64,000 nucleotides of DNA from Limnoperna fortunei (Eukaryota > Mollusca > Bivalvia > Mytilida > Modiolidae). The translations under genes were made by a program, and so were the position numbers. The stretch is from positions 5,567,075-5,631,074 of the forward strand of contig OX104119.1 in the NCBI GenBank assembly GCA_944474755.1. The letters run 5' to 3'. Positions 1 through 9,722 of the stretch are shown piece by piece (within the stretch, counting starts at the first letter, position 1; every line of letters starts with the position of its first letter). The notes under the pieces were generated by a model, which made no database searches, was not told the DNA's origin, and saw nothing but the letters and a program-made list of their open reading frames with translations.

Positions 1-74
1 GAGAGTTGATTATGGCGGTAACTTCGGCTAGAAAGGTTACTAGCATTTCATGAGTTAGACCCTGACCAGGAACA

Positions 75-895
75 TCAAGTAGTAGAGAGTCTAAGATACG
101 GCGCATACGGAGGGTTGAATTCCCATGTACATCCGGTTTTATTAAAATAGTCTCTTAATTTACCATCCTCGACATTGATCGCTGTTATGCCTAAAGGTTT
201 CGTCGACCCTACAAAATTTGTTCCTCTGTCGGATCTGAAATGACTGACAGGTCCCCTTATAGCAATGAATCTCTTCATCGCCATGATAAATGAGGAAGTG
301 CTCATCTCCTCGACTGTCTCTATATGCACTCCCCTGGTGGTCAAGCAAGTGAACAGGACAGCCCACCTTTTACTATACGCAAGACCTCCTCTAGTACGAC
401 GAGCGGAAACATTCCATGGACCAAAGCAATCAACGCCTACACTCGTGAATGGCGGCCGCGGCGCTAATCGGTCCTGTGGGAGATCTGCCATCTTCTGACT
501 ACAAAGAGAGCCTCTTAATTTACGGCAAACAACACACCGGTGTAAAACTGACGAGACTAACGACTTGCCGCCAGTTATCCAGAACCCGGCCGAGCGGATG
601 GCTCCATGAGTAATGTGGCGACCTGCATGGTGTGACAGCTCGTGATACTGGCGAACAAGAAGAACGGCAATGTGATGTCGACCTGGTGTTAAAATAGGAT
701 GCGCTTCTTCTTCTGGGATGTTTGCATGACGGATGCGTCCCCCAACTCGCAGAAGTCCTTCGTCGTCTAAATAAGGCGAAAGGCTTGAGATATAACTTGA
801 CTTTTTAACCTGAATTCCCTTCTCTAAGCATGAAAGTTCATCCCTAAAAACATCTCTCTGAACAAGTTTGATGATTTGTAATTTACTTCCATGAA
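75..895 (-). pseudogene. BEL/Pao integrase, catalytic Glu region deleted
   Basis: Read on the minus strand, one frame stays open from about 895 to 75. It holds an HHCC-type zinc-binding region (His cluster at 630-660, C-x2-C at about 525-537). The core domain follows, with the first Asp in 'VGVDCFGPW' and the second in 'RSDRGTNFVG'. After 'EFNPPYAP' the protein should run into the conserved motif that carries the third catalytic residue (Glu). That motif is absent: the sequence jumps to a later part of integrase in a different frame, consistent with a deletion of a few tens of bases near 105. Recognisable C-terminal sequence continues to the window edge. Strand transfer activity would not be expected. 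Confidence 0.88.
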
Positions 896-2470
896 GTTGA
901 TGGGTGATTTAGATTCACCACACAAATGCCAACCGACGCATTTTGAGCTGTTTGAAAACGATTTTGCAATATGCTTCAATCGTGCTATAGTGTTGACTAG
1001 ATGCTTCCAATCCGAGAATCTGCAGAACTTGCCACTAAAAGAATTGTAAGTTTCAGAAGTCTCGGTTTTACAAGCTTGGAATTCCTTACGAATTTCCTTA
1101 TCACTATCTGGATTTTGTAGTTCAATGGCCTCGGTAACGTCATCAAGCCTACTAAGTAGAAACTTCGGTCCCAATAACCAAGGTGATGTTGAAAGCTCAG
1201 AAGCAGGTAACGTACGAGTACCTTCATCTGCTGGATTGCTTTCCGGGTTCACGTAATGCCACTGTGATGGTTTTGAAATTGATCGTATTTTCTGAACACG
1301 ATTTGCCACATAGTTAAAGAAACGCCTTGACAGATTATTGATATAACCTAGCACGATTTTGCTGTCGCTATAGAAATGAAATTCACTCACAGGTAAATCC
1401 AGATGGTTCGAAACTATTTCTGCAATTTCCGTAGATAGAACTGCCGAACAAAGTTCCAAGCGAGGTATGGTATGACCATGCGCCGGAGCGACTTTTGAAT
1501 TTCCTAGAAGAAATCCTAGTTCGACATCATGATTGTCATTTTGGGAGCGAAGAAGTGCACTTTCTGAAGCATCGCAAAAGATGTGAACAGTTTTTTGCTG
1601 TGATTGCGCAAATGAACCTTTCAGGTAAGTACGAGGAATATGCAAATTACTAAGGTTGCTTAAGGAAGACGTCCAACGGTTCCAGATGTTCAAATATTCA
1701 TCAGGGATTGGCTCATCCCAGTCACTGGATCTACTTATCAAATTTCTCAAGAATAGTTTACCTTCGAGTACGATAGGCGCAAGGAATCCCAAAGGATCGA
1801 ATATTGAGTTTATTGTAGAAAGAATTCCACGTCTCGAAAACGGCTTATCAGACGTCTGAATGTCGATAATGAAGGTACCGGTTTCTAAATTCCACTTAAC
1901 TCCGAGACTGTGTTGAACAGGTAACGGATCACTGGGAAAATGCTCTAAACCTTTAGCAAGATCATCGGGTGGAAACGCTTCCATGACTTCCTTACGGTTG
2001 GAAGCGATTTTATGTAGCCGTAACTTGCCTTCATTCAAGAGCACATTTTGCGTCCGTTCAACTAGACTTATCGCTTCTTTGACTGACTGTTGAGAGGTTA
2101 GACCATCGTCTACGTAAAAATCGTTAGAGACAAAGTTTTTGACATCGTCATTCGCTTGATTTGCCATTAACCTCAAGCCATAAGTCGCAATTGTCGGCGA
2201 TGAGGTGCTTCCGAAAATGTGTACGCACATACGATACTCAACTAAGGGTTCGCTGATATCATTATTTTCATGCCAGAAAAATCTCAAGTAATTGCGATGT
2301 TCTTTGTCCACTTTAAAGCCGTAGAACATTTGTTCTATATCCGCTAACACTGCTACAGGTTCCCTCCTGAATCTCAGCAATATTCCAAGCAAACTGTTTG
2401 TCAGATCTGGACCGCTAAGTAAAACATCATTCAAGCAGATCCCATCAAATTTAGCAGCGGAATCAAACAC
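824..2470 (-). pseudogene. BEL/Pao reverse transcriptase and RNase H (Peptidase_A17/RT family)
   Basis: This 548-residue segment copies element RNA into DNA in the parent family. RT motif A is 'LADIEQMFY' (Asp44) and the polymerase YVDD box is at residues 118-121. RNase H follows, with its acidic residues in place: Asp299 in 'FCDAS', Glu338 in 'RLELC', Asp368 in 'YSDSK' and Asp414 in 'NPADEGTR'. All recognisable catalytic residues therefore survive. The true RT begins upstream in the same frame, beyond the TAA at 2495-2497. At the C-terminus the frame shifts near 880-910, and the integrase continues in another frame. Confidence 0.93.
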
Positions 2471-2494
2471 GATGCGTAATTTGTCCCTTTTCCT

Positions 2495-2779
2495 TTAATG
2501 ATACACCCCAAAAATTGGTAGGTACCAAGCCTCTTCATCTTTCCGTAACGGAGGAGCATTTTCCGCGTGTCCTTTTGCTAGCATCCCTTGCATGAATTCG
2601 AGAAAATGCTTCCTTTTCACTTCATCTTTCTTTAAGGATTTGTCCAGATTATACGCTCTTCGATAATGAAGGTACCGGTTTCTAAATTCCACTGTGTTAC
2701 ACTTGTTCTCGATTGTTGCGCAGTGAAGATCTATTGTCCCTAAACGGAAGGGCACATGACCATTTTTCATCTGATTCAT
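2495..2779 (-). pseudogene. BEL/Pao reverse transcriptase, N-terminal segment
   Basis: From about residue 38 this reads 'RRAYNLDKSLKKDEVKRK' and then 'GHAENAPPLRKDEEAWYLP', the conserved Pao stretch before RT motif A. It ends in 'IFGVYH' followed by TAA (2495-2497). The next codons continue in the same frame into the main RT segment, so the TAA is a point nonsense change. The first 37 or so residues are a shadow frame plus the 34-bp insertion and are not native protein. Confidence 0.85.
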
Positions 2780-3284
2780 CTTTGTGAAAACTTGCGCTTA
2801 CTTTTTCAATAAAAGACCTATCGTCAATAGACAAACCTGGCTTATCATCCTCTTTGGTTTTAAGGAAAACATTTTGATGCAGGTCTTCAAATTCGGAAAA
2901 TGAATTCTTCAGAACTGGTAATTTCTCACTGATGTTGTGATGACTCTCGCAAGGTTCAAACAACGTACTTCGTCCATCTACTAATACACTTGTTTTGAAA
3001 ACTGACATCTCTTCTGAGGCATGTACTTTGCCTAAGCAACTTTCACCTATGATTGTCCAGCCAAGAGCTAGTTTTTGACCGTATGGAGTATCCGAAGGAC
3101 CGATTCGGTGATCAATAACGTGATGAGCCGTTATGACATCTCTTCCTATCAACATAAGAATTGGAACTTCATTCTCGATCTCTGGTATGAGATGTGCAAC
3201 ATCTCGTAGATGCGTGTAGCTCTGTGCTACTATGGGTGTAGGTATTTCACTTCGATTCTCTGGAAGACTATTACACTCAATCAC
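2697..3284 (-). pseudogene. BEL/Pao protease C-terminal part and linker to RT
   Basis: The segment contains 'ILMLIGRDV' (around residues 41-49), the conserved DUF1758 motif that packs beside the protease active site, followed by 'LGWTIIGE', also typical of Pao protease. Toward the end, 'CALPFRDNRSSLRNNRE' is the Pao stretch just before the RT. The frame is then lost at a 34-bp insertion (2660-2693) that is identical to 1863-1896 inside the RT. Thirty-four is one more than a multiple of three, which accounts exactly for the frame change to the next segment. Confidence 0.85.
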
Positions 3285-3320
3285 TGTCGGTATTTCTAAT
3301 TTTGTAGAACGATCTAATGA

Positions 3321-3824
3321 CTAAATGACAAGATTGTTCATTTTTCTTCCTAAAGTATGAACTCGACCTGAGCACGAGGTAAGTACATATTCCGTTTCTA
3401 CATAATTCCTATGTAGCTCGTTAAATAGTCTAGAACGCGCAAGAGTGCGATTACTCTGGTCGTCAAGCATCACATAAAGACAAATAACATTGTCTGGATC
3501 ATGTTTCAAATATGCATTGGCAAGGATAATCTTTGCACACGAACGCCCCAAGTACGGTCCACAACTACGAGTACAACTTGTGTTAACATTGTCCCCCCCT
3601 CCTTGATGAGTTTGAATTGAAGAAGATTTCAGTGATTGATTGTTTACAGGCTGTGGCGTAATTTTACGATTCTGTGGAGTAGATGACTCAAAATTCAGTT
3701 TGTCCACATGCAGTGCTGTTGGATTATCATTGTTATGACAGAAGAAACATTGTACATCCTTGTCACAGTCCCTTTTTATGTGCGAGGTAGAATCACATTT
3801 AAAGCAGATTTTCTTCTCTTTCAA
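3321..3824 (-). pseudogene. BEL/Pao zinc knuckle and start of aspartic protease (DUF1758)
   Basis: The first residues hold a retroviral-type CCHC knuckle (C7, C10, H15, C20 in CFKCDSTSHIKRDC), which binds RNA in gag. After a low-complexity linker rich in Ser, Asn and Gln comes the start of the DUF1758 aspartic protease, where the 'MLDDQSNRTLA' stretch (around residues 127-137) supplies the catalytic Asp of the D-[ST/Q]-G-like site. The frame ends at TAG 3321-3323, but the protease continues in the same frame at 3284-2697, so this is a nonsense mutation. Confidence 0.85.
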
Positions 3825-3870
3825 AAATTTTCTCCTTTCCTCTATATGTTTGGCTTTGAACGCCCTACAC

Positions 3871-4131
3871 TTACTTGTTCAGGGAATGCTCAGTTAAATG
3901 AAGAGGGCAGAGATTCTTAACCTTTGAGTTATTGTTATCCGCACTTGTTTCGGTTTTTCTGACATGGATATTGTTCTTTTCTAGTCCTTTGTTGAATCTA
4001 CTGGTATGAGTATCTTTTCCTAGATTAGCATTTTCGTAGAAAAAACTGGGATTGCTTCGGATACGGCTTTGCTCACGCAAAAAGTCTACAAAATATCCAA
4101 ACTTAGGATAGGAAACTTTGTTCACTTTCAT
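3871..4131 (-). pseudogene. BEL/Pao gag, segment before the zinc knuckle
   Basis: This 86-residue segment lies in the same frame as the preceding gag piece, separated only by the TAG at 4132-4134. It carries the 'YPKFGYFVDFLREQ' motif usual before the Pao zinc knuckles, and then 'CPLH', the first half of a Cys/His motif. It terminates because the 4-bp word ACTT is present twice in tandem at 3869-3876 (plus strand), which shifts the frame by one. Downstream, the original frame carries the CCHC knuckle. Confidence 0.8.
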
Positions 4132-4983
4132 CTACCTTACTGCCGAATTAGTCCATTTTTCTTGCAAATTATGCGGTAATTTATTAACAAGTGGTGTCAT
4201 ACCTATTGACGAGTCATAATGGCTAAGAAATGGTGCCATACTCGTATCTGATTTAAATGCGTCGATTTCAGAGGCTAAATCGTGAAGATCGTAAAGCTTC
4301 TGAGTGTCCTTTACACTTATTTTCGGAAAATTTTGAATTCTTTTCTTAATTGACAATTCCATCATTTCGGGGTATCCGTACCTTTTCTGGAGCTGTTTCC
4401 AAGCTCTTTCTACCCTTTGCGACGGATTTGAAATATTAGAAGACTTAATACTGACAATGTGTTTCCTGGATTCTGGCCCAGAATATTTCACTAGTAGATC
4501 AAGTTCTTCATGTGGTGAGACTGCCAGTTCATCCATCACGTTTCGGAATGACTGCTTCCATGAAAAGAACGTTTCAGGTCTATCATCAAATGCACACAAT
4601 CTGGTAAGTAACAGATCTTTTTTTAGCAAATACTTTGTAAAGTCACTTGCGGTTGTCATTCGTGGAAAATACGGTGTAGCTGCAGGATTGAGATTACTCT
4701 CAAAATGATCATTCTCTAACACTTTGATCTCATCATTGTCATTTTTATCACGAGAGTCAACTTTATTTTCAAATGAACAGTGCGACAGCGCTTTGCTTAT
4801 TTCCTCAACATATTCATTAGTACGTTCTGTAGGGTTAGCCTTAGGTAGCTGAACATCACGAAGCGATTTTACGGATTTATTGGATACAGATTTTGACTCG
4901 TCAAAGTTTTCTGGGGCTTCTGTCTCTGCCAAAGCTGCTGCAGCTTCTTGAGTAGCCTCAATCACTTCTAACTCGGTTGACAA
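4132..4983 (-). pseudogene. BEL/Pao gag, DUF1759-like region
   Basis: A 283-residue segment continues gag. Residues around 125-245 follow the DUF1759 pattern of Pao gag: a 'L.aFDdrPE.F..WK..F' opening, a central stretch around 'LDLLVKYSGPESRKHI', and 'RAWKQLQKRYGYPEMM'. It ends at a TAG (4132-4134), yet the sequence continues in the same frame directly downstream (4131-3871), so the TAG looks like a nonsense mutation rather than a natural terminus. The first residues overlap the preceding gag frame because of a lost base. Confidence 0.85.
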
Positions 4984-5585
4984 ATCAGCTTTTCACGATT
5001 TACCCTCGCTTGTTGTTCGTCCAATAGATTTTGCTTTCTTTTCATCTCGGCTGCCAATTTTACATACTTGAGTTTAGCATTTGCTGCTTCTGCTTTCGCC
5101 TTTGAACGAGCTATTTCAGATGAAATGTCACTCATTTTTGAAGACCGTGAAGATTTACTTGTTCGACTGTTTCTTGATACTGAAGAGCTAGTTTCAGCAT
5201 TTATTTCATCAATTCTGTTTCTTATTCTCCTGATAGCCGCTCCAACTATCAGATTACACCCTTGTAATGTTATTCTTTGAGATCTAGCTGAGTCCAGGCT
5301 AGCCACGGTTTGAGTTCTTTCACAATAATTTAACAAAGTGTTGCTCAGTTCTTCATATCCAGCTGCACTTTTATTGATGGATTGTTCCAATGATTTGAGT
5401 TCTTCCGCACTTTCGCATGTTGGAATTTTGTCCAAAAGATTTGATAGATTCTCATAAGCGTTGCGAATTCTGTCTGATCTTCTTTGGTACTCTTCATCGA
5501 AATTAGCCTGGGCCTTTTCCGTAAAAATTCGTAAACGTCTTTGGGAATCGGTGTCTTTCCCTTCGCTGACTTCTTCGTCGCTCAT
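4968..5585 (-). pseudogene. BEL/Pao gag, N-terminal coiled-coil segment
   Basis: A 205-residue frame opens with MSDEEVSEGK and is rich in charged, helical sequence with heptad-like spacing. There is a Ser/Arg-rich stretch around residues 134-150 and an Ala/Lys helix after it. This is typical of the N-terminal part of mollusc and insect Pao gag proteins, which assemble the particle. The start is the first Met after a short leader. The frame runs off at 4968 because about one base is missing near 4990: the next segment (4983-4132) continues the same protein in the neighbouring frame, with a 16-base overlap. The role is inferred from position and composition rather than from a strong motif. Confidence 0.75.
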
Positions 5586-6129
5586 GTTGTGTATGGCTCG
5601 ACTGGGATCTTTTACTGTACTGCCTTAAGGATTGCAGCAAGTATAACCCGACATCCAATAATTCAGAACTTTATTCAGATGTGTAGAATGTGGTAAAAGA
5701 CTAAAAAAAACAAAATGAAGACTCTTAAGAATACAGAAATACCATGTCAAAATTACAAAGTACACAAAATAATGAAGAGGTTGAACATTGTCAAATGCAC
5801 TATCGTGGTAGCAAAAGTACACCTATACTTTTAAAACTATCACTACTCAAAATTAAAACTAAAATTATTCTAAAAAACATCCAAAACATAAACGAAAATC
5901 AAAATCGCATACACAATTCTAATTATAGTTTTGATATATTATGGCAGATACGGCGTGCCGTACTTTTAATCCATCGAGCAGCATCCGTAGAGAAAATTAC
6001 AAAAACCGACTTTTTACTCTAGAATTCTCATATAATGTATATAGAAAAACTAATAGTAGTCAACAAATGCATGTTTCAATACAAATAAACAATAAAAACA
6101 TCTTACACTGGGTTTGTACAAAAAGGGGG
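5586..6129. other. Non-coding AT-rich stretch upstream of gag
   Basis: No gene is supported here. In the retrotransposon's orientation this should hold the 5' leader and possibly a 5' LTR, but no LTR can be confirmed without the second copy, and no convincing primer-binding site in the right orientation was found. The rest is AT-rich with short frames only. Confidence 0.4.
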
Positions 6130-6243
6130 ACACGGACGTCAAAAAACACTTGACGAAGTAGAAATAAAGGCTCAAGCGCGCATACCAGAAGGTATATATT
6201 GGGTACTATGTATGCCCTGTTGGCCCTTATTGGGTACTTTTTC

Positions 6244-6267
6244 GCTTATTGGGTATACCCAATAAGC
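6244..6267. repeat. 24-bp perfect palindrome near the left edge
   Basis: The half-site is GCTTATTGGGTA followed by its exact reverse complement. It contains the TTGGGTA word found throughout the edges and arrays of this unit. A perfect palindrome of this length is compatible with a binding site for a dimeric protein, but that is inference. Confidence 0.7.
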
Positions 6268-6350
6268 AAGTACCCAGGAAAACTCTTTTTTTGTATGGAC
6301 TAGCTTTATTGGGTATTTTTTATCAAAGTACCCAACAAGAAATTTTGTTC

Positions 6351-6364
6351 ATGGACATGTCCAT
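6351..6364. repeat. ATGGACATGTCCAT palindrome
   Basis: This is a 14-bp perfect palindrome, followed within 50 bases by two more TGTCCAT half-sites. The same half-sites (ATGGAC and GTCCAT) form the second palindrome of the 42-bp unit in the two arrays, which links this edge to the arrays. Confidence 0.65.
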
Positions 6365-6559
6365 AATTTGTCCATAAAAGTGTCCATGAATGGTTTTTAT
6401 TTTATTATATTAGCTCTCTTGGGTTTTTTTAAACTGTACTAAGGTGTTCCGAATGACAACCAATCAAAAATCATGTGCCAGATTCATAGAAAAAATTGAC
6501 CAATGAAAACGTGCGTACTTTATTTTGATGAGACCTCATGGTTTATACCCAAGAAGTTC

Positions 6560-6610
6560 TATGGACAACTAAGTACAGCTGAAGCTACTGAAGTACAGCA
6601 ATTCTAGAAG
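6560..6610 (+). other. Possible non-coding first exon of the recombinase gene
   Basis: The sequence ending CTAGAAG at 6610 is followed by GTATGA, a usable 5' splice site, and it lies upstream of the first coding exon. There is no coding evidence. The only supports are position and the splice-like junction. Confidence 0.25.
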
Positions 6611-7582
6611 GTATGAATTTCTTTGATCATCTTCCACACTTATCAGGTTTGCAAACTATTTTGTGACAATAACATGTATGACAAATTTTAAAACTTTGAT
6701 AAATATATGATAGATTTTGACCTTCATACATGTAATTTAATGGTCTGAATTAAAAGAACAAGATAGCTGTAATAAAATTATTTTATGACCCAACATATTT
6801 ATATGAGCATGCAATCTTTTTATATGAAAGATTTTTTGGGAGGGAATAATTAGAATAAGAATATAATTAGAGATGAAAATGTAGAAGTAGAATGACCATT
6901 TTGTGTTATCTGGCTTGGGTACCCAATCCAGAGATGTTCAACTTTTATTCTCACCAGGAGACTCCTGGTTTCAAGATCTAATCGCCAGGATCCTGATTTG
7001 TGCCTAGAATATCCCAGTAAAGAAATGTTCTATTAAAAAATAAAATTGTCGATTTATTATAAGTCACAAAAATGGTTGACTGTACCTTTTACAAAGATCA
7101 AAAGCAATTAATTATTTGTTGATTTGGTCATTCCATCTGTTACCCAAGCTAATTAATGAAACCATATTGAGCTGTAAGTATTAATTGTCAAATAATCCCT
7201 TGATTCCCAATCTCAGCTCATAAATTATTTCCACATGTCATGAAACTATGGTGTTGAGTTGTGTCCCTTGTAAAAACTAATATTACCTTGAGATAGGTAT
7301 TTTTTCTACAAATGTTTTGCCCTATTCTACAAGTTATTCCAAGAACCACATTTCATTTTGATTGGAAGAATAATTTTGAAAATATTTGAAATAAAAATAT
7401 TCTTATTTGTATTTTTGTTTTTTTATTTAAAACCTTATTTCCCCAAATGAAATCTTAATTTTATCTGCAGAGTTAATTAACATTGTTACATATAATTTTC
7501 ATGCTAACAAAATTACTAAGATTAAACAAGTGAAAAAATTAAAGGTACTAACAATTGTAAACTGGGTATTTTATACTAAATG
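6611..7582. other. AT-rich intergenic or intronic stretch
   Basis: No coding region, RNA gene or clear repeat was recognised. If 6610 is a splice donor, this belongs to the first intron of the recombinase gene. Confidence 0.4.
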
Positions 7583-8523
7583 AACTGCCTATTGATTATT
7601 GGGTACATACCCAACAACTATATGGACTGTCCATTGATTATTGGGTATGTACCCAACAACTTTATGGACTGTCCATTGATTATTGAGTACGTACCCAACA
7701 ACTATATGGACTGCCATTGATTATTGGGTATGGTCCTCACAACTATATGGAATGTCCATTGATTATTGAGTACATACCCAACAACTATATGGAATGTCCA
7801 TTGATTATTGGGTATGTACCCAACAACTATATGGACTGCCATTAATTATACGGTATGGTCCTCACAACTATATGGACTGTCCATTGATTATTGGGTATGT
7901 ACCCAACAACTATATGAAATGTCCATTGATTAATGGGTATGTACCCAACAACTATATGGAATGTCCATTGATTATTGGGTATGTACCCAACAACTATATG
8001 GACTGCCATTAATTATACGGTATGGTCCTCACAACTATATGAAATGTCCATTGATTAATGGGTATGTACCCAACAACTATATGGAATGTCCATTGATTAT
8101 TGGGTATGTACCCAACAACTATATGGACTGCCATTAATTATACGGTATGGTCCTCACAACTATATGAAATGTCCATTGATTAATGGGTATGTACCCAACA
8201 ACTATATGGAATGTCCATTGATTATTGGGTATGTACCCAACAACTATATGGACTGCCATTAATTATACGGTATGGTCCTCACAACTATATGAAATGTCCA
8301 TTGATTATTGGGTGTGTACCCAACAACTATATGGAATGTCCATTGATTAATGGGTATGTACCCAACAACTATATGGACTGTCCATTGATTATTGGGTATG
8401 TACCCAACAACTATATGGACTGTCCATTGATTATTGGGTACGTACCCAACAACAATATGGACTGTCCATTGATTATTGGGTACGTACCCAACAACTATAT
8501 GGACTGTCCATTGATTTTTGGGT
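7583..8523 (+). repeat. Left 42-bp palindromic minisatellite array
   Basis: About 22 copies of a 42-bp unit. Each has two dyad words: TTGGGTAYRTACCCAA, and ATGGAC-T-GTCCAT joined through ACAACTAT. A second version replaces the first dyad with GGGTATGGTCCTCAC, and the two versions partly alternate as 84-bp dimers. The unit is 14 codons long, which produces long open frames without real coding signal. An array of the same unit in the same orientation lies at 16645-17577. Confidence 0.95.
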
Positions 8524-8929
8524 AGTAAAAGCTTAAATTGCATAACCAATGTGAACTATGTATCTGTTGATAACCTATTTTTAATGTTGTATTGTTTGAC
8601 AGGTACAATACAATGCCTAAAAAACGGAAAAGATGTAATGTTTTAGAAAAGCAAGGGACAGATGCCTGCTTCAAGGGTTAGTATTTATACCTGAAAATAA
8701 TCATTCTTGTAGGTACATCAATGTCAGTCTTAACAATTTGTATTAGTTTTGTCTTGATCTGGCTTCCCTAACATGCTCCATGGAAATATTTATATATAAC
8801 TGTGTTTTCAGTCTGCTTTATTTTACATAAATTATCATTAGAGGAAGTTACAGACCTATTATAGAATATTCTTGGTCAGTTGGTTTTATATAGGGTGAGC
8901 ATCATGCATGAATCCTCATATTAAATTGT

Positions 8930-9052
8930 ACCGCAGGTCGGGGGTTTTCTCCGGGTACTCCGGCTTCCTCCCCCAATAAAAACTGGACGCCACGATATAG
9001 CTGAAAAAATGCTGAAAGTGGCGTTAAACTCCATCAAACAAACAAACATATT
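8930..9052 (-). mobile_element. SINE fragment with bivalve core
   Basis: On the minus strand the sequence starts with a GTTTGTTTG run and contains CCACTTTCAGC, TTTTTCAGCTATATC, TTTTTATTGGGGGAGGAAG and GGAGTACCCGGAGAAAAC. The same core appears at 37738-37925, 58343-58560 and 63533-63760, so it is a dispersed family. This copy is truncated and lies in intron 1 of the recombinase gene. Confidence 0.85.
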
Positions 9053-9554
9053 GAATTGACTGATCATTAATAGCATGTCTGTAACTGCCTCTGTAATGAG
9101 CATATCTGTATGAAAATACATGTTGTATATAAAAAGGAAAAATTGTGTCATATGTCTTCAGTTCCAATAACATCATGCACCCTACTAACCTCTTGTAAAA
9201 TTAGGAAATAACCCACTATAAGATATATTACATATCTAATTTGATATCCTACCCTTGAACAGCACTAGGCTATTTTATGAGCTGAGAGCCGAACTGCTTG
9301 AGGGTTGATGAATGACCGAGGGCTGATTAAGGTTAAGATGTAAAATAAGGCATGTAATGTTGTATTTATTTTATATACTTCAACATTAGACGAGGGAAAA
9401 ACTAAAAACTTCAGGTTGTTTTCAAAAACCAGGCTAGAAGTTTACAAGTATGTCTCAATCCCTAAGAGGCTGATCTTATTGCATCATCCATTATTGACTG
9501 ACCTAAAAGTAAAACTCCTTTAACCCAAGAGCTAGTTGATATAAGAGGAAAGGT

Positions 9555-9722
9555 AATGTTGTATTATACAATTAATGACTTTGATATAGGTCAATATCAG
9601 GATTTATCAGCCAGAGAAATGTAATATTCACCGAGCCGCTAGGCGAGGTGAATATACATTTTGAGGGCTGATAAATCCTGATAGGGACCGTATATCAAAG
9701 TCATTAATTGTTTTATTACATG
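9555..9722. repeat. Hairpin (fold-back) repeat
   Basis: Two arms of about 60 bp, from 'ACAATTAATGACTTTGATAT' to 'AGGATTTATCAGCC' and their reverse complement, surround a loop that itself folds (TTCACCGAGCCG / GGCGAGGTGAA). This is probably part of a MITE. A second inverted pair (TTTATTACATGAATA at 9712-9726 and its reverse near 10196-10212) may mark a larger unit. Confidence 0.7.

Larger units (their letters stand above)
1..5585 (-). mobile_element. Decayed BEL/Pao LTR retrotransposon, cut by the window edge
   Basis: The minus strand reads gag, CCHC knuckle, aspartic protease, reverse transcriptase with RNase H, then integrase. This order, with a Pao-type RT (YVDD) and RNase H, is the BEL/Pao layout. 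The element is interrupted by in-frame stops at 4132-4134, 3321-3323 and 2495-2497, by frame changes near 4990, at 3869-3876, at 2660-2693 and near 880-910, and by a deletion near 105. The 3' end of integrase and the 3' LTR lie outside the window, so the LTR pair cannot be checked. The lesions are few and local, which suggests a copy that was intact fairly recently. It cannot make a full polyprotein as it stands. The class assignment is firm. The family within BEL/Pao is not determined. Confidence 0.93.

Noticed and set aside
5590..5603. TGGCTCGACTGGGA as the primer-binding site of the Pao element
   Set aside because: It reads as a TGG-start site on the plus strand, whereas the element is transcribed from the minus strand, so its orientation is wrong.
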